In this document: positions 1 to 8,618 of the stretch, in pieces
How positions within the stretch are numbered: position 1 is the stretch's first letter
Layout of the letters: the number at the start of each line of letters is the position of its first letter
Assembly: GCF_000308595.1 (NCBI RefSeq)
Contig: NZ_BAGA01000182.1
Location: 1 to 64,000 of the forward strand
DNA from: Nocardia higoensis NBRC 100133
GTDB taxonomy: Bacteria; Actinomycetota; Actinomycetes; Mycobacteriales; Mycobacteriaceae
Direction of reading: 5' to 3'
DNA: 64,000 nucleotides
The notes under the pieces: model-generated
What the model was told of the DNA's origin: nothing
What the model saw: only the letters and a program-made list of their open reading frames with translations
Databases searched by the model: none
Program-made: the position numbers and the translations under genes

Positions 1-397
1 CGACCCGCGCCTTGCCGCCCGACTCGACGAGGAACTCGACCACCCGGTGTGCGAACTTCTCCGCCCAGGTACGCCCCTCCGAGTACGTGTCGAAACCGAG
101 GCCGAAGAAGACCGCCCGGGTCTCGTTCCCGGCTTCGCGGTAGACGATGTGGATCGTCCGTCCGTTCGTCGTGTCGACGAGGTCGTACCAGAGGGCGGGG
201 TTGTCGTAATCCTGGCGTCGCGCGTCACCCGGGGCGAGTCGTTCGCTCGACCACCGTTCGCCCAGACCGGCCAGCACGGCGTACTTGAACTTCCGATCCA
301 TCCACGTGGGCTTTTCGCGCACCGCCCGATGAACCGCCATCGCGATCCGAGCCGTCGGCACATCGGTGATCAAGACGGATCCGACGTTCTCGGCCAT
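1..397 (-). CDS. hypothetical protein, 3' part cut by window edge
   Basis: Reading the complement from ATG at 397 gives 132 open codons that leave the window without a stop. The protein begins MAENVGSVLITDV and contains the stretch NGRTIHIVYREAGNE. A purine-rich GGGGAA lies about 6 bases before the ATG, which supports this start. There is no signal peptide or membrane segment, and I recognise no family. The mix of short beta-like stretches and charged helices suggests a small soluble protein. It follows the 519-7017 operon on the same strand after a 121-base gap, so it may be read from that operon or have its own promoter. Confidence 0.6.
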   Translation of the reverse strand, partial: MAENVGSVLITDVPTARIAMAVHRAVREKPTWMDRKFKYAVLAGLGERWSSERLAPGDARRQDYDNPALWYDLVDTTNGRTIHIVYREAGNETRAVFFGLGFDTYSEGRTWAEKFAHRVVEFLVESGGKARV

Positions 398-518
398 CAA
401 ATATTCCCCAACTGAGTCGAACTACCCGATGAAGGGATCAGGATAGATGGCGTGCACAGCTTCGGATAGTCCAGTCCCGGCCGGATGAACCGGCCCGTAA
501 TGTCAACCAGGACAATGC

Positions 519-1670
519 CTATGAGACGCCGAGGTCCCGGGCGATGATCATCTTCATGACCTCGCTGGTGCCCGCGTAGATGCGCGCCACCCGCGCATCG
601 GTGTAGAGCCGGGCGATCGGATACTCCATCATGTAGCCGTAGCCGCCGAACAGCTGCAGGCAGCGGTCCACGACCCGGGCCTGGGTCTCGGTGCAGAAGA
701 GTTTGACGCGGGCGGCGTCGGGCGCGGACAGGACGCCGTCGATCAGGTCCAGTACCGCGCGGTCGATCATGGTCTGGGCGGCCTCGACCTCCGCGGACAT
801 GGCGGCGAGTTCGAATTTGGTGTTCTGGAACGAGGAGACCGGGGTGCCGAAGGCCTTGCGCTGCTTGGTGTAGTCGATGGTGGCGGTGATGGCGGCGCGG
901 GCCTGGGCAACGGAGCCCACGGCGACGGTGAGGCGTTCCTGCGGGAGGTTGTGGCCGAGATAGCCGAAGGCGGCGCCCTCGTCGCCGAGGCGGTTGGCCG
1001 ACGGGACCCGCACGTCGGTGAAGGACAGTTCCATGGTGTCCTGCACCCTGCAACCCATCTTGTCCAGCATGCGACCGCGCTCGAAGCCGGGCATACCGTC
1101 CTCCACGACGAGCAGGGTGAGCCCGGCGCGGCGGTCGGCCGGGTCGGTGCCGGTGCGGGCGACGACGATGACCAGGTCGGCGAGCAGACCGCCGGTGATG
1201 AAGGTCTTGGCGCCGTTCAGGACATAGTGGTCGCCGTCGCGGACGGCGGTGGTGCGGATGCCCGCCAGGTCGGAGCCGGTACCGGGTTCGGTCATGGCCA
1301 CGGCGGTGAGCAGGCGGCCGGCGGCCAAGCCGGGAAACCAGCGTTCGCGTTGCGCGGCGTCGGCGTATTCGAGGAAGTACGGGAGGATGACGTCGAGCTG
1401 AGTGCGAACGGTGCCGAGGGTGACCAGGGCGCGGGCGGCCTCCTCCTGGAGGATCACGTTGTAGCGGTAGTCGCGGATGCCCGCTCCCCCGTGCTCCTCG
1501 GGCAGGGCGATCCCCAGCATGCCGAGATCGCCCATGGCGGTGAAGACCTCGCGCGGCATCTGCCCGGCCTTCTCCCAGCTGGGATAGTCGGGCACGATCT
1601 GCTTCTCGACGAAGTCTCGGACCAGTTCGCGGAAGGCTTCGTGATCGGGGGTGAACAGATCGCGGCGCAC
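519..1670 (-). CDS. acyl-CoA dehydrogenase (stand-alone type)
   Basis: FAD-dependent dehydrogenase expected to introduce an alpha,beta double bond into an acyl-CoA. The 383-residue length is normal for the family. It shows the FAD/substrate loop MTEPGTGSDLAG near residue 130, the signature FGGYGYMMEYPIAR with the glutamate that aligns with the catalytic base of MCAD, and a C-terminal YAGTSEV motif. The GTG start has GGAGA seven bases upstream. It is the last gene of a co-directional run with thiolase, hydratase, CoA-transferase and SDR, 24 bases after the thiolase stop. Because it keeps its own glutamate, it should act as a homotetramer, unlike the paired dehydrogenases elsewhere in this window. 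The substrate is unknown. Confidence 0.93.
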   Translation of the reverse strand: MRRDLFTPDHEAFRELVRDFVEKQIVPDYPSWEKAGQMPREVFTAMGDLGMLGIALPEEHGGAGIRDYRYNVILQEEAARALVTLGTVRTQLDVILPYFLEYADAAQRERWFPGLAAGRLLTAVAMTEPGTGSDLAGIRTTAVRDGDHYVLNGAKTFITGGLLADLVIVVARTGTDPADRRAGLTLLVVEDGMPGFERGRMLDKMGCRVQDTMELSFTDVRVPSANRLGDEGAAFGYLGHNLPQERLTVAVGSVAQARAAITATIDYTKQRKAFGTPVSSFQNTKFELAAMSAEVEAAQTMIDRAVLDLIDGVLSAPDAARVKLFCTETQARVVDRCLQLFGGYGYMMEYPIARLYTDARVARIYAGTSEVMKMIIARDLGVS

Positions 1671-1694
1671 GGGGTTTCTCCGATCGGCGGGGTT

Positions 1695-2837
1695 TCAGAG
1701 GAGTTCGACGACCGTCGCGTTGGCGGTGCCGCCGCCCTCGCACATGGTCTGCAGTCCATAACGGATGTGGTTGGCGCGCATGTGGTGGATCATTCGGGTC
1801 ATGAGGACCGCGCCGGACGCGCCCAGCGGGTGACCGAGGGCGATCGCGCCGCCGAGCGGGTTGAGCCGTGCGGGGTCGGCGCCGGTTTCGGCGAGCCAGG
1901 CCAGCGGTACCGGGGCGAAAGCCTCGTTCACCTCGAAGACGCCGATGTCGCCGAGCGTCAAGCCTGCCTTGCGCAGAACCTTTTCGGTGGCCGGAATGGG
2001 CCCGGTGAGCATGAGGACGGGGTCCGCTCCTGCCACGGCTCCGGCGCGGTACCGGGCCAACGGGGCCAGGCCGAGTTCGCCGGCCTTCTCCGGGGTGGTG
2101 AGCAGGAGTGCGGCCGCGCCGTCGGAGATCTGGGAGGAATTGCCCGCGTGGATCACGCCGTCCTCGCGGAACGCCGGTTTCAGGCCGGCCAGCTTGTCGA
2201 CGGTCGTGCCGCGCCGGACGCCCTCGTCGGCGACGACGATGCCCGCGCCGGTGTCGACGGGCACGATCTCCTCGGTGAACGCGCCGGCGTCCTGGGCCGC
2301 GGCGGCGAGAGTGTGGGAGCGCGCGGAGTACTCGTCGAGACGGGTGCGGTCGAAGCCCCACTTCTGGGCGATGAGTTCGGCGGACAAGCCCTGGTTGAAG
2401 GAGAACCCGTCGTATCGGGCGAGCGCTCGCGGACCGTAGGGTGTGCCGCTCGCCCGCGCCGACCCCAGCGGCACCCGGCTCATCGTCTCGACGCCGCCCG
2501 CGATCACCACGTCCTGCTGTCCGGACAGCACCGCCTGCGCCGCGAAATCGATCGCCTGCTGACTGGATCCGCACGCGCGGTTCACGGTGGTGCCGGGGAT
2601 GCTCTCCGGCCAGCCTGCCGCGAGTACCGAGTAGCGGCCGATATTGCTGGACTGGTCGCCGACCTGGGAGACGCAACCCCAGATCACATCGTCCACCACG
2701 GCCGGATCCAGGCCGGTCCGCTCGGCCAGCGCGACGAGCACGTGCGCGGACAGATCGGCCGGATGCACCCCGGCGAGTCCGCCGTTGCGCTTGCCGACGG
2801 CGGTGCGCACCGCTGCGGCGATGACTACCTCGGGCAT
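1695..2837 (-). CDS. thiolase (acetyl-CoA acyltransferase)
   Basis: 380-residue thiolase that should cleave a 3-ketoacyl-CoA with CoA to release acetyl-CoA or propionyl-CoA. Visible motifs are the nucleophilic cysteine in NRACGSSQQ (about residue 89), NEAFAPVPLAW, the GHPLGASG histidine motif and the C-terminal cysteine in MCEGGGTANA. An open frame continues upstream, but the ATG at 2837 begins the canonical MPEVVIAAAVRT and is preceded by GGGAGA, so that start is used. It lies 4 bases after the enoyl-CoA hydratase stop and before the dehydrogenase, which fits a complete beta-oxidation turn encoded in one operon. Confidence 0.93.
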   Translation of the reverse strand: MPEVVIAAAVRTAVGKRNGGLAGVHPADLSAHVLVALAERTGLDPAVVDDVIWGCVSQVGDQSSNIGRYSVLAAGWPESIPGTTVNRACGSSQQAIDFAAQAVLSGQQDVVIAGGVETMSRVPLGSARASGTPYGPRALARYDGFSFNQGLSAELIAQKWGFDRTRLDEYSARSHTLAAAAQDAGAFTEEIVPVDTGAGIVVADEGVRRGTTVDKLAGLKPAFREDGVIHAGNSSQISDGAAALLLTTPEKAGELGLAPLARYRAGAVAGADPVLMLTGPIPATEKVLRKAGLTLGDIGVFEVNEAFAPVPLAWLAETGADPARLNPLGGAIALGHPLGASGAVLMTRMIHHMRANHIRYGLQTMCEGGGTANATVVELL

Positions 2838-2841
2838 GGTG

Positions 2842-3780
2842 TTATCTCCCGTTCTCGGATGTGGCGGGGCGGATCGGCGGGCGGTGCACGGTCCAGCGGC
2901 CGGTGAAGCGCGGCTCACGATGTTCGGCGAAGGCCAGATAGGCTTCCGGCGCGTCCGCGGTGGCCAGGTTGAGTCCCTGTGCACGGGCTTCGGCGGCCAG
3001 CGCCTGGCACATCGTGGCGTCGGCGCCCTCGTGCAGGAGCGCCTTGGTCTGGGCCAGCGCGACCGGCGGCCCGGCGGCCAAGCGCGCACCGAGTTCGTCG
3101 GTGAAGGCGTCGATCTCGTCGGCCGGGACCACCCAGGTGACCAGGCCGAGGCCGTACGCGTGCGCGGCATCGATGGTCTCCGCGAGCATGGTGAGGCGTT
3201 TGGCCTGTTGCATGCCGACCAGCCGGGGCAGCAGCCAGGAACCGCCGAGGTCCATGGTCAGCCCCCGCTTGGTGAACACCTGGGAGAAGGTCGATTCCGG
3301 GGTGGCGACGACCAGGTCGCAGCCGAGGGCCAGATTCCAGCCCGCGCCGAACGCCGGTCCGGTCACCTTCGCGATCGTCGGCAGCGGTAGTTCGTGCAGC
3401 AGGGTCGCCACGTCGGTGAGCGGGCGCATGCGGTGGATCGGGTGGGAGTTGTCGGGGACCGAGATGTCGGCGCCCGAGCAGAAGGCGCCGCCCGCGCCGG
3501 TGAGGACGAGCGCCCGCACCGATCGATCGGCCGCCGCGGAACGCAGGGCTTCGGCCAGCACGATCCAGAGTTCCGCGTCGATCGCGTTGCGGCGGTGCGG
3601 GCGGTTCAGCGTCACCGTCCGCACGCCCTCGCGGTCGGCGGTGAGCAGGGTCGGGCCGGCCGCCGGGGTCGTGTCCGGACTACCGGGTGGGCGAGTCGTT
3701 TGCGCTCGACCTGATGCGGATCCATCGCCAGAGCCGGGTATTCCGGCGTCGGAACCTCCGGATTCGGCGCCGGCGCTCAT
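2842..3780 (-). CDS. enoyl-CoA hydratase/isomerase (crotonase family)
   Basis: 312-residue crotonase-fold protein, expected to hydrate a 2-enoyl-CoA. The family core starts near residue 45 (TLLTADREGVRTVTLNRPHRRN). The oxyanion-hole segment is GAFCSGADIS and the second region is GAGWNLALGCDLVVA. The first 40 residues are a Gly/Ser/Pro-rich extension not usual for crotonases. The start is chosen because its ATG overlaps the TGA of the upstream CoA-transferase in an ATGA, but a later start inside the extension cannot be excluded. Canonical catalytic glutamates are not obvious, so a related crotonase reaction (isomerase or hydrolase) is possible. Confidence 0.88.
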   Translation of the reverse strand: MSAGAESGGSDAGIPGSGDGSASGRAQTTRPPGSPDTTPAAGPTLLTADREGVRTVTLNRPHRRNAIDAELWIVLAEALRSAAADRSVRALVLTGAGGAFCSGADISVPDNSHPIHRMRPLTDVATLLHELPLPTIAKVTGPAFGAGWNLALGCDLVVATPESTFSQVFTKRGLTMDLGGSWLLPRLVGMQQAKRLTMLAETIDAAHAYGLGLVTWVVPADEIDAFTDELGARLAAGPPVALAQTKALLHEGADATMCQALAAEARAQGLNLATADAPEAYLAFAEHREPRFTGRWTVHRPPIRPATSENGR

Positions 3781-5090
3781 GAGGCGGCTCCGGGCGAGGT
3801 GAACGAGATCCCCGATGAGGCGGACCTGGTAGCCGACGTCGATGCCGGGCCGCCGACGATCGACGCCGCGCGCAGCGTATCGATTTCATCTGCCGTGCAA
3901 CCGAACTCGGTCAGGACGGCGTCGGTGTGCTCACCGAGTCCGGGCACCGGCCCCATCGGCGGGTCGTAGCCGCTGATCACCGCGGGCGGTAGAAGTGACG
4001 GGATCGGCCCGGCCGGGGTGTCGATCTCGCGCCAGCGGTCGCGTTCGACGAGCTGCGGGTGGGTCAGGACTTCGCTGGGGCGATTGAAGCGGGAGTTGCC
4101 GATGCCCGCCGCGTCGGCGACGCGCTGGATCTCGGCGAGATCGTGGCGGGCGCACCAGGCGGCGATGGCCGCGTCGAGCTCGGCGCGGTGGCGGGTGCGG
4201 CCGGGGTTGGTACGGAAGCGCTCGTCGGCGGCGAGGTCGGGGCGCCCGAGGATGCCGGTCGCCAGGCGCTGCCACTCGCGGTCGTTGGTGGTGCCGAGGA
4301 CGACGGTCCCGCCGTCGGCGGTGCGGTAGGCGCCGTAGGGCGCCACGGCGGGCGAACTCATGCCGAGCGGCTGCTGGTCGATGCCGCGGTGGCGGGCGTA
4401 GGTCAGGTGGTAGCCCATCATCTCGGCCATCGTGTCGAACAGGCTCACCGCGATCTCGGTGCCCCGCCTGCCCTCCGGTTCCATCCGCGAACGCGATTCC
4501 TGCGCAGGCTTCTTGCGCGCATCGCGGCCGTAGAGCGCTGTCACGATGGCCAGCGCCGCGTACAGGCCGGTGGTCACGTCGGCCATCGGCGGGCCGGGCT
4601 TGGCGGGAGCCTCGGCGGTGCCGGTCACCGCGCACACTCCGGACTCCGCTTGCACCAGCAGGTCATAGGCGCGTTTGTGCGAGAGCGGACCGCCCCGGCC
4701 GAAGCCGTCGATCTCCACCGTGATCAGGTGCGGGTGATCCCGCTCGAGTTCCGGTCCCGACAGGCCGAGGCGCGCGGTCGCACCGGGCGCCAGATTGGAT
4801 ACCAGCACGTCGGCGTCGAGCAACAGCCTGTGCAGCAGTTCCGCGCCCTCGGCGGATTTCACATCCACCGCCACGGATTCCTTGCCGCGATTCACCCAGA
4901 CGAAGTGCGCGGCCTGGCCGTGGACCACGTCGTCGTAGTGCCGGGCGAAGTCGCCGCCGTCGGGGTGCTCGATCTTGATGACCCGGGCGCCGAAGTCGGC
5001 CAGCGTGCGGGTGCACATCGGCGCCGACACCGCCTGTTCCAGGGCGATCACCGTGATGCCGGACAGCGGTCCGCCGGGAACGCGGTCCAT
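3777..5090 (-). CDS. family III CoA-transferase (CaiB/BaiF)
   Basis: 437-residue class III CoA-transferase, expected to move CoA between two carboxylic acids through an aspartyl-CoA anhydride. The N-terminus SGITVIALEQAVSAP and ADFGARVIKIEHP are typical, as is NRGKESVAVD. The candidate catalytic aspartate is in PPMADVTTGLYAA. The last 40 residues are a low-complexity Ser/Ala tail. It overlaps its neighbours by ATGA downstream and TGATG upstream, so the operon is translationally coupled. Its presence with two dehydrogenases, an SDR and a thiolase suggests it activates the acid entering this operon's beta-oxidation steps. Some members of this fold are racemases, which is the main alternative. 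Confidence 0.92.
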   Translation of the reverse strand: MDRVPGGPLSGITVIALEQAVSAPMCTRTLADFGARVIKIEHPDGGDFARHYDDVVHGQAAHFVWVNRGKESVAVDVKSAEGAELLHRLLLDADVLVSNLAPGATARLGLSGPELERDHPHLITVEIDGFGRGGPLSHKRAYDLLVQAESGVCAVTGTAEAPAKPGPPMADVTTGLYAALAIVTALYGRDARKKPAQESRSRMEPEGRRGTEIAVSLFDTMAEMMGYHLTYARHRGIDQQPLGMSSPAVAPYGAYRTADGGTVVLGTTNDREWQRLATGILGRPDLAADERFRTNPGRTRHRAELDAAIAAWCARHDLAEIQRVADAAGIGNSRFNRPSEVLTHPQLVERDRWREIDTPAGPIPSLLPPAVISGYDPPMGPVPGLGEHTDAVLTEFGCTADEIDTLRAASIVGGPASTSATRSASSGISFTSPGAAS

Positions 5091-5851
5091 CAGATCACCG
5101 TGCCGCCGTCCACCGGCAGCACCTGCCCGGTGACGAACGAGGCCGCATCCGAGGCCAGGAACACGAAAGCACCGGCCACCTCCTCGGGCTCGGCCCAGCG
5201 GCGCAACAGGATTCGATTCAGCATCTGTTCGGAGAAACGCTCGTTCGTGCGGATGGTCTCGGTCATCGGTGTGGCGGCCAGCGGGGCCAGCGCGTTGACG
5301 AGGATGTTCTTGCGCGCCAACTCCTTGGCCAGCGACTTGGTGACGCCCAGGATCGCGGCCTTGGCGGCGGAGTAGTTCACCTGGCCGAGCGTGCCGACCA
5401 GGCCCGCGGCGGAGGTGACATTGATGATCCGGCCGCGCCCGTCGGTGGCCAGGTGTGGCAGCGCGGCCTGCGAGCAGTTGATGGTGCCCATGACGTGGAT
5501 GTCGAAGAGCTTCCGCACGGATTCGGCGGTGGTGTCGGCGAACATGGCCGGCGCGGTGACGCCGGCGTTGTTGACCACGATGTGCACCGTGCCGCCGGTG
5601 AGCGCGGCCGTGCGTTCGGCTGCCTCCCCCGCGGCCGCCCGGTCGGTGACGTCGAAGGCGAAGCTCTCGGCGATGCCGCCGTCGCCGGTGATCTTCTCGG
5701 CGACGGCCGCGGCGGCATCCCCGTCCCGGTCGGTGACCAGCACCGAGGCGCCCGCGGTGGCCAGCGCCCGGGCGACCGCCGAGCCGATGCCGCCGGCCGC
5801 GCCGGTGACCAGGGCCGAGCGGCCGGTGAGATCGAACAGGTCGTTGGCCAT
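5090..5851 (-). CDS. short-chain dehydrogenase, probable 3-hydroxyacyl-CoA dehydrogenase
   Basis: 253-residue classical SDR. The cofactor motif TGAAGGIG lies near residue 17, NNAG near residue 90, the catalytic serine in NVTSAAG and the YSAAK pair near residue 155. The final VTGQVLPVDGG is standard. The aspartate in VLVTDRDGD after beta-2 suggests NAD(H) preference. The frame extends upstream, but the ATG at 5851 overlaps the TGA of the preceding dehydrogenase as TGATG and starts the expected MANDLFDLTGRSALVTG, so that start is used. In this operon it would oxidise the 3-hydroxyacyl-CoA made by the hydratase. Confidence 0.92.
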   Translation of the reverse strand: MANDLFDLTGRSALVTGAAGGIGSAVARALATAGASVLVTDRDGDAAAAVAEKITGDGGIAESFAFDVTDRAAAGEAAERTAALTGGTVHIVVNNAGVTAPAMFADTTAESVRKLFDIHVMGTINCSQAALPHLATDGRGRIINVTSAAGLVGTLGQVNYSAAKAAILGVTKSLAKELARKNILVNALAPLAATPMTETIRTNERFSEQMLNRILLRRWAEPEEVAGAFVFLASDAASFVTGQVLPVDGGTVI

Positions 5852-7017
5852 CAGTAGCTCCTCGGCAGTCCCAGGGTGTGTGACCCCAGGTAGTTCAGGA
5901 TCATTTCCTGGCTGACGGGCGCGATCTTCATCACGCGCGCCTCCCGGAAGTAGCGGGCGACGTGGTACTCCTCGGCGTACCCCATGCCGCCGTGGGTCTG
6001 CAGCGCACGGTCGGCGGCGGTGAAGCCCGCGTCGGCGCACAGGTATTTGGCCGTATTCGCTTCGCGCCCGGCGGATTTGCCGTTGTCGTAACGCCAGGTG
6101 GCCTTGCGCAGCACGAGTTCGGCGGCGTCGAGGCGGGCGAGCGAATCGGCCAGCGGGAACTGGATGCCCTGATTCGAACCGATCGGGCGGTCGAACACGA
6201 TGCGCTCGTTCGCGTAGCGGACGGCACGATCCAGGGCGACCCGGCCCAGGCCGAGCGCCTCGGCGGCGATCAGCATGCGTTCGGGGTTGAGTCCGTCGAG
6301 CAGGTAGCGGAAGCCCTGCCCCTCCTCGCCGACCCGGTCCTCGGCCGGGATGCGCAGGTCGTCGATGAACAGTTCGTTGGAGGTGACCGCATTGCGGCCC
6401 ATCTTGCGAATGGGGCGGATGTCGATGTGCGCGCGATCGAGGTCGGTGAGGAACAGCGTCATGCCGTCGGTCTTCTTCTCGACCTCGTCATAGGTGCTGG
6501 TCCGGGTGAGCAGCAGGATCTTCTCCGACTCCAGCGCCTTGGAGATCCACACCTTGCGGCCGTTGACGACATAGTGGTCGCCGTCGCGGCGGGCGAAGGT
6601 GGAGATGCGCGGAGTGTCCAGGCCGGCACCGGGTTCGGTGACGCCGAAGCAGACGTGCAGGTCGCCTGCGGCGATGCGCGGCAGGGTGCGCCGCTTGAGT
6701 TCTTCGGAGCCGTACATGACCACCGGATGCATGCCGAAGATGGACATGTGGATGGAGCTGGCGGCGTTCATCCCGCCGCCCGAGCGCGACACCTCCTCGG
6801 CCAGCAGGGTCGCCTCGGTGATGCCGAGCCCGTGCCCGCCGTATTCCTCGGGGATGGTGATGCCCAGCCAGCCGCCGCTCGCGATGGCTTCGTAGAATTC
6901 CGTGGGGAATTCGTGCGCCTGGTCCTTCTCCAGCCAGTACTGGTCGTCGAATCTGCGGCACAGTTCGGCCACCGATTTGCGGATCAGCTCCTGATCCTCG
7001 GTCAGCTCGAAATTCAT
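5851..7017 (-). CDS. acyl-CoA dehydrogenase (stand-alone type)
   Basis: 388-residue acyl-CoA dehydrogenase and first gene of the 7017-519 operon. Motifs are FGVTEPGAGLDTPRI in the FAD-binding middle domain, HYVVNGRKVWIS, and HGGMGYAEEYHVAR, which carries the glutamate aligned with the MCAD catalytic base. The C-terminus departs from the usual YGGTSEIQ (it reads IAPVSQEMILNYLG), a feature of some mycobacterial FadE paralogs. The start ATG at 7017 follows GGAGAGGTAGGGG on the coding strand. A strong inverted repeat at 7069-7127 lies just upstream and separates it from the ABC-transporter operon. Confidence 0.93.
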   Translation of the reverse strand: MNFELTEDQELIRKSVAELCRRFDDQYWLEKDQAHEFPTEFYEAIASGGWLGITIPEEYGGHGLGITEATLLAEEVSRSGGGMNAASSIHMSIFGMHPVVMYGSEELKRRTLPRIAAGDLHVCFGVTEPGAGLDTPRISTFARRDGDHYVVNGRKVWISKALESEKILLLTRTSTYDEVEKKTDGMTLFLTDLDRAHIDIRPIRKMGRNAVTSNELFIDDLRIPAEDRVGEEGQGFRYLLDGLNPERMLIAAEALGLGRVALDRAVRYANERIVFDRPIGSNQGIQFPLADSLARLDAAELVLRKATWRYDNGKSAGREANTAKYLCADAGFTAADRALQTHGGMGYAEEYHVARYFREARVMKIAPVSQEMILNYLGSHTLGLPRSY

Positions 7018-7068
7018 CCGCCCCTACCTCTCCATGTCCGTCACCCGGCACGCGTTCACGGCTGTGCG

Positions 7069-7127
7069 CGCCGGGCGCGAAGGGACGACGTCCGGAACTG
7101 TCCGGTCGTCGCCTTTCGCGCCCGGCG
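7069..7127 (-). terminator. inverted repeat, probable terminator of the ABC operon
   Basis: Two arms of about 21 bases (7069-7089 and 7105-7127) pair around an interior of about 15 bases with one bulge. The outer core CGCCGGGCGCGAA pairs perfectly. It sits between the stop at 7211 and the start at 7017, both genes being on the minus strand. A GC-rich hairpin without a T-run is a common actinobacterial terminator form. A role in attenuating the downstream operon is also possible. Confidence 0.55.
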
Positions 7128-7210
7128 GCTTCCGGTCGGCGAACGGTGTCGAGTCGTGGCGCCGGCCGTCCCCGGTGTGGCCGTGCCACCGGGGGTCCGT
7201 AGCCGCCGCT

Positions 7211-7519
7211 TCAGTCCGAAGCGGGCAGCGCCTTGGCCGATTTCACGCTCAATCGCTCGTCACCGAGGCGTAGTTCACCGGCGCCGGAGTGAGTGCACAG
7301 CAGTTCCACCGTCTCGGCTTCGTCGACATAGCGCTTGCCGATCAAGGTCACCGCGCCGTCGGCGGCGGGCTTGGCCGCCGGGGCCTGGGCGACCGGAACC
7401 ATCGGCGCGCCACCGCAGGTGAGTTCGGGAGTTTCCCCCGCGGGCGCGCGCACGACGATCACTCTCGTCTCGCACACCGTGCTGGCGAACTGTTCGCCCG
7501 TGCGTAGTGATGTGGTCAT
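7211..7519 (-). CDS. small conserved-looking protein of ABC operon, unknown function
   Basis: 102-residue protein starting MTTSLRTGEQFASTVCETRV. It has no signal peptide or membrane segment. It contains three cysteines: one in the N-terminal TVCETRVIVVRAP, one in ELTCGGAPMVP and one in ETVELLCTHSG. The LTCGG and LLCT elements look like possible metal-binding or redox sites, but no classical motif is formed. The ATG at 7519 overlaps the stop of the membrane protein upstream in an ATGA, so it is translated as the last cistron of the LIV-type transporter operon. I do not recognise the family. A regulatory or accessory role for the transporter is only an inference from position. Confidence 0.75.
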   Translation of the reverse strand: MTTSLRTGEQFASTVCETRVIVVRAPAGETPELTCGGAPMVPVAQAPAAKPAADGAVTLIGKRYVDEAETVELLCTHSGAGELRLGDERLSVKSAKALPASD

Positions 7520-7863
7520 ACCCCGATCTCCTCTCCGGTGACCCGATCGGCGAGCCGATCGATGTCGTAGGACTGTCTGGCGAGCCAGAACCGCAGAAAG
7601 TTGGTCAGCGAGTAGCGCAGGAACAGCGCCGCGCCCACCACCGCCAGCGCGATGCCGAGCAGCGCGAGCACGATGGCGTCGCGCTGGGCCAGCGGATCGG
7701 TGGTGCCGTGTGACATGAAGTAGGCCAGCAGGGCCAGCACCGGCCCGGCGACCATGAGCGCGATGCCGGTGCGCAACCAGAGCCCGGAACGCCCGGCGGC
7801 CGGGTCGGGGATCTTCATGGTCTGCAGTTCGCGGACGAAACGCTCCGCACGGGTCTCGGTCAT
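7516..7863 (-). CDS. small two-helix membrane protein of ABC operon
   Basis: 115-residue protein with two clear hydrophobic segments: about residues 30-48 (TGIALMVAGPVLALLAYFM) and 63-85 (IVLALLGIALAVVGAALFL). A short charged N-terminus precedes them and the C-terminal tail (YDIDRLADRVTGEEIGV) is polar. The start ATG overlaps the LivF-like ATPase stop (ATGA), and its own stop overlaps the next gene in the same way. No family is recognised. Its fixed place after the ATPases suggests an accessory membrane subunit or partner of the importer, but nothing in the sequence shows substrate binding. Confidence 0.8.
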   Translation of the reverse strand: MTETRAERFVRELQTMKIPDPAAGRSGLWLRTGIALMVAGPVLALLAYFMSHGTTDPLAQRDAIVLALLGIALAVVGAALFLRYSLTNFLRFWLARQSYDIDRLADRVTGEEIGV

Positions 7864-8618
7864 GTCGCACTTCCTAGGTAGAGGGCTGCCAAATCGTTGC
7901 GGATCTCGTCGGGGCGTCCGCTGCGCACGACACGACCCCGCACCAGCACGGCGGCGTGGTCGGCGATGTCGAGCACAGCCGCGGCGAACTGCTCGACCAC
8001 CAGCACCGCCACGCCCTGACGGGCGATATCGGCCACCGCCTCGTAGAGTTCGGTGACCACCAGCGGGGCCAGGCCCATCGACAGTTCGTCGAGCAGCAGC
8101 ACCGCGGGGTCGGTGGCCAGACCCCGGGCCAGCGCCAGCATCTGCTGTTCGCCGCCGGACATGGTGCCCGCGACCTGGCTCGCGCGTTTGCCGAGTATCG
8201 GGAACCGATCGAAGGCGATGGCCTCGATCTCCGCGCGGGAACGACCGGTGAAGGTCATCATCCAGAGGTTCTCGCGGACGGTGAGGTTGGCGAAGATGCC
8301 GCGCCCCTCCGGGATCAGGCACACGCCGGCACGGGCCAGATCGCGTGCCGACGCGCCGGTCACATCACGCCCGCCCAGTTCCAGCGCACCGGAGCTCACC
8401 GGGTGGGTCGCCGACACCACGCGCAGGGTCGTGGTCTTGCCGGCGCCGTTCGGGCCGAGCAGCGCCACCACTCGACCGGCCCCGACTTCGAGGTCCACAC
8501 CGTGCAATACGGTGATCGCGCCATAGCCCGCTCTCACCTCGCGCAATCGGAGCAGCGGTGCCGCCGGCGTGGAAGGCGTCGCCACGGCTGCGTTCCCGGT
8601 GATCGTCTGAGCTCTCAT
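7860..8618 (-). CDS. livF: ABC transporter ATPase, LivF type
   Basis: 252-residue cytoplasmic ATPase of a hydrophobic/branched-chain-amino-acid type importer. Walker A is GPNGAGKTT, the signature is SGGEQQMLALARG, Walker B is VLLLDELSMGL, and the switch histidine position is atypical (VLVVEQFAAA, usual in LivF). The first 20 residues are an Ala/Thr/Pro extension before LLRLREVRAGYG. The start overlaps the LivG stop by 4 bases. It should pair with the LivG ATPase to power the fused permease encoded upstream. Because catabolic genes flank the operon, the cargo is more likely an organic acid degraded here than an amino acid. Confidence 0.93.
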   Translation of the reverse strand: MRAQTITGNAAVATPSTPAAPLLRLREVRAGYGAITVLHGVDLEVGAGRVVALLGPNGAGKTTTLRVVSATHPVSSGALELGGRDVTGASARDLARAGVCLIPEGRGIFANLTVRENLWMMTFTGRSRAEIEAIAFDRFPILGKRASQVAGTMSGGEQQMLALARGLATDPAVLLLDELSMGLAPLVVTELYEAVADIARQGVAVLVVEQFAAAVLDIADHAAVLVRGRVVRSGRPDEIRNDLAALYLGSAT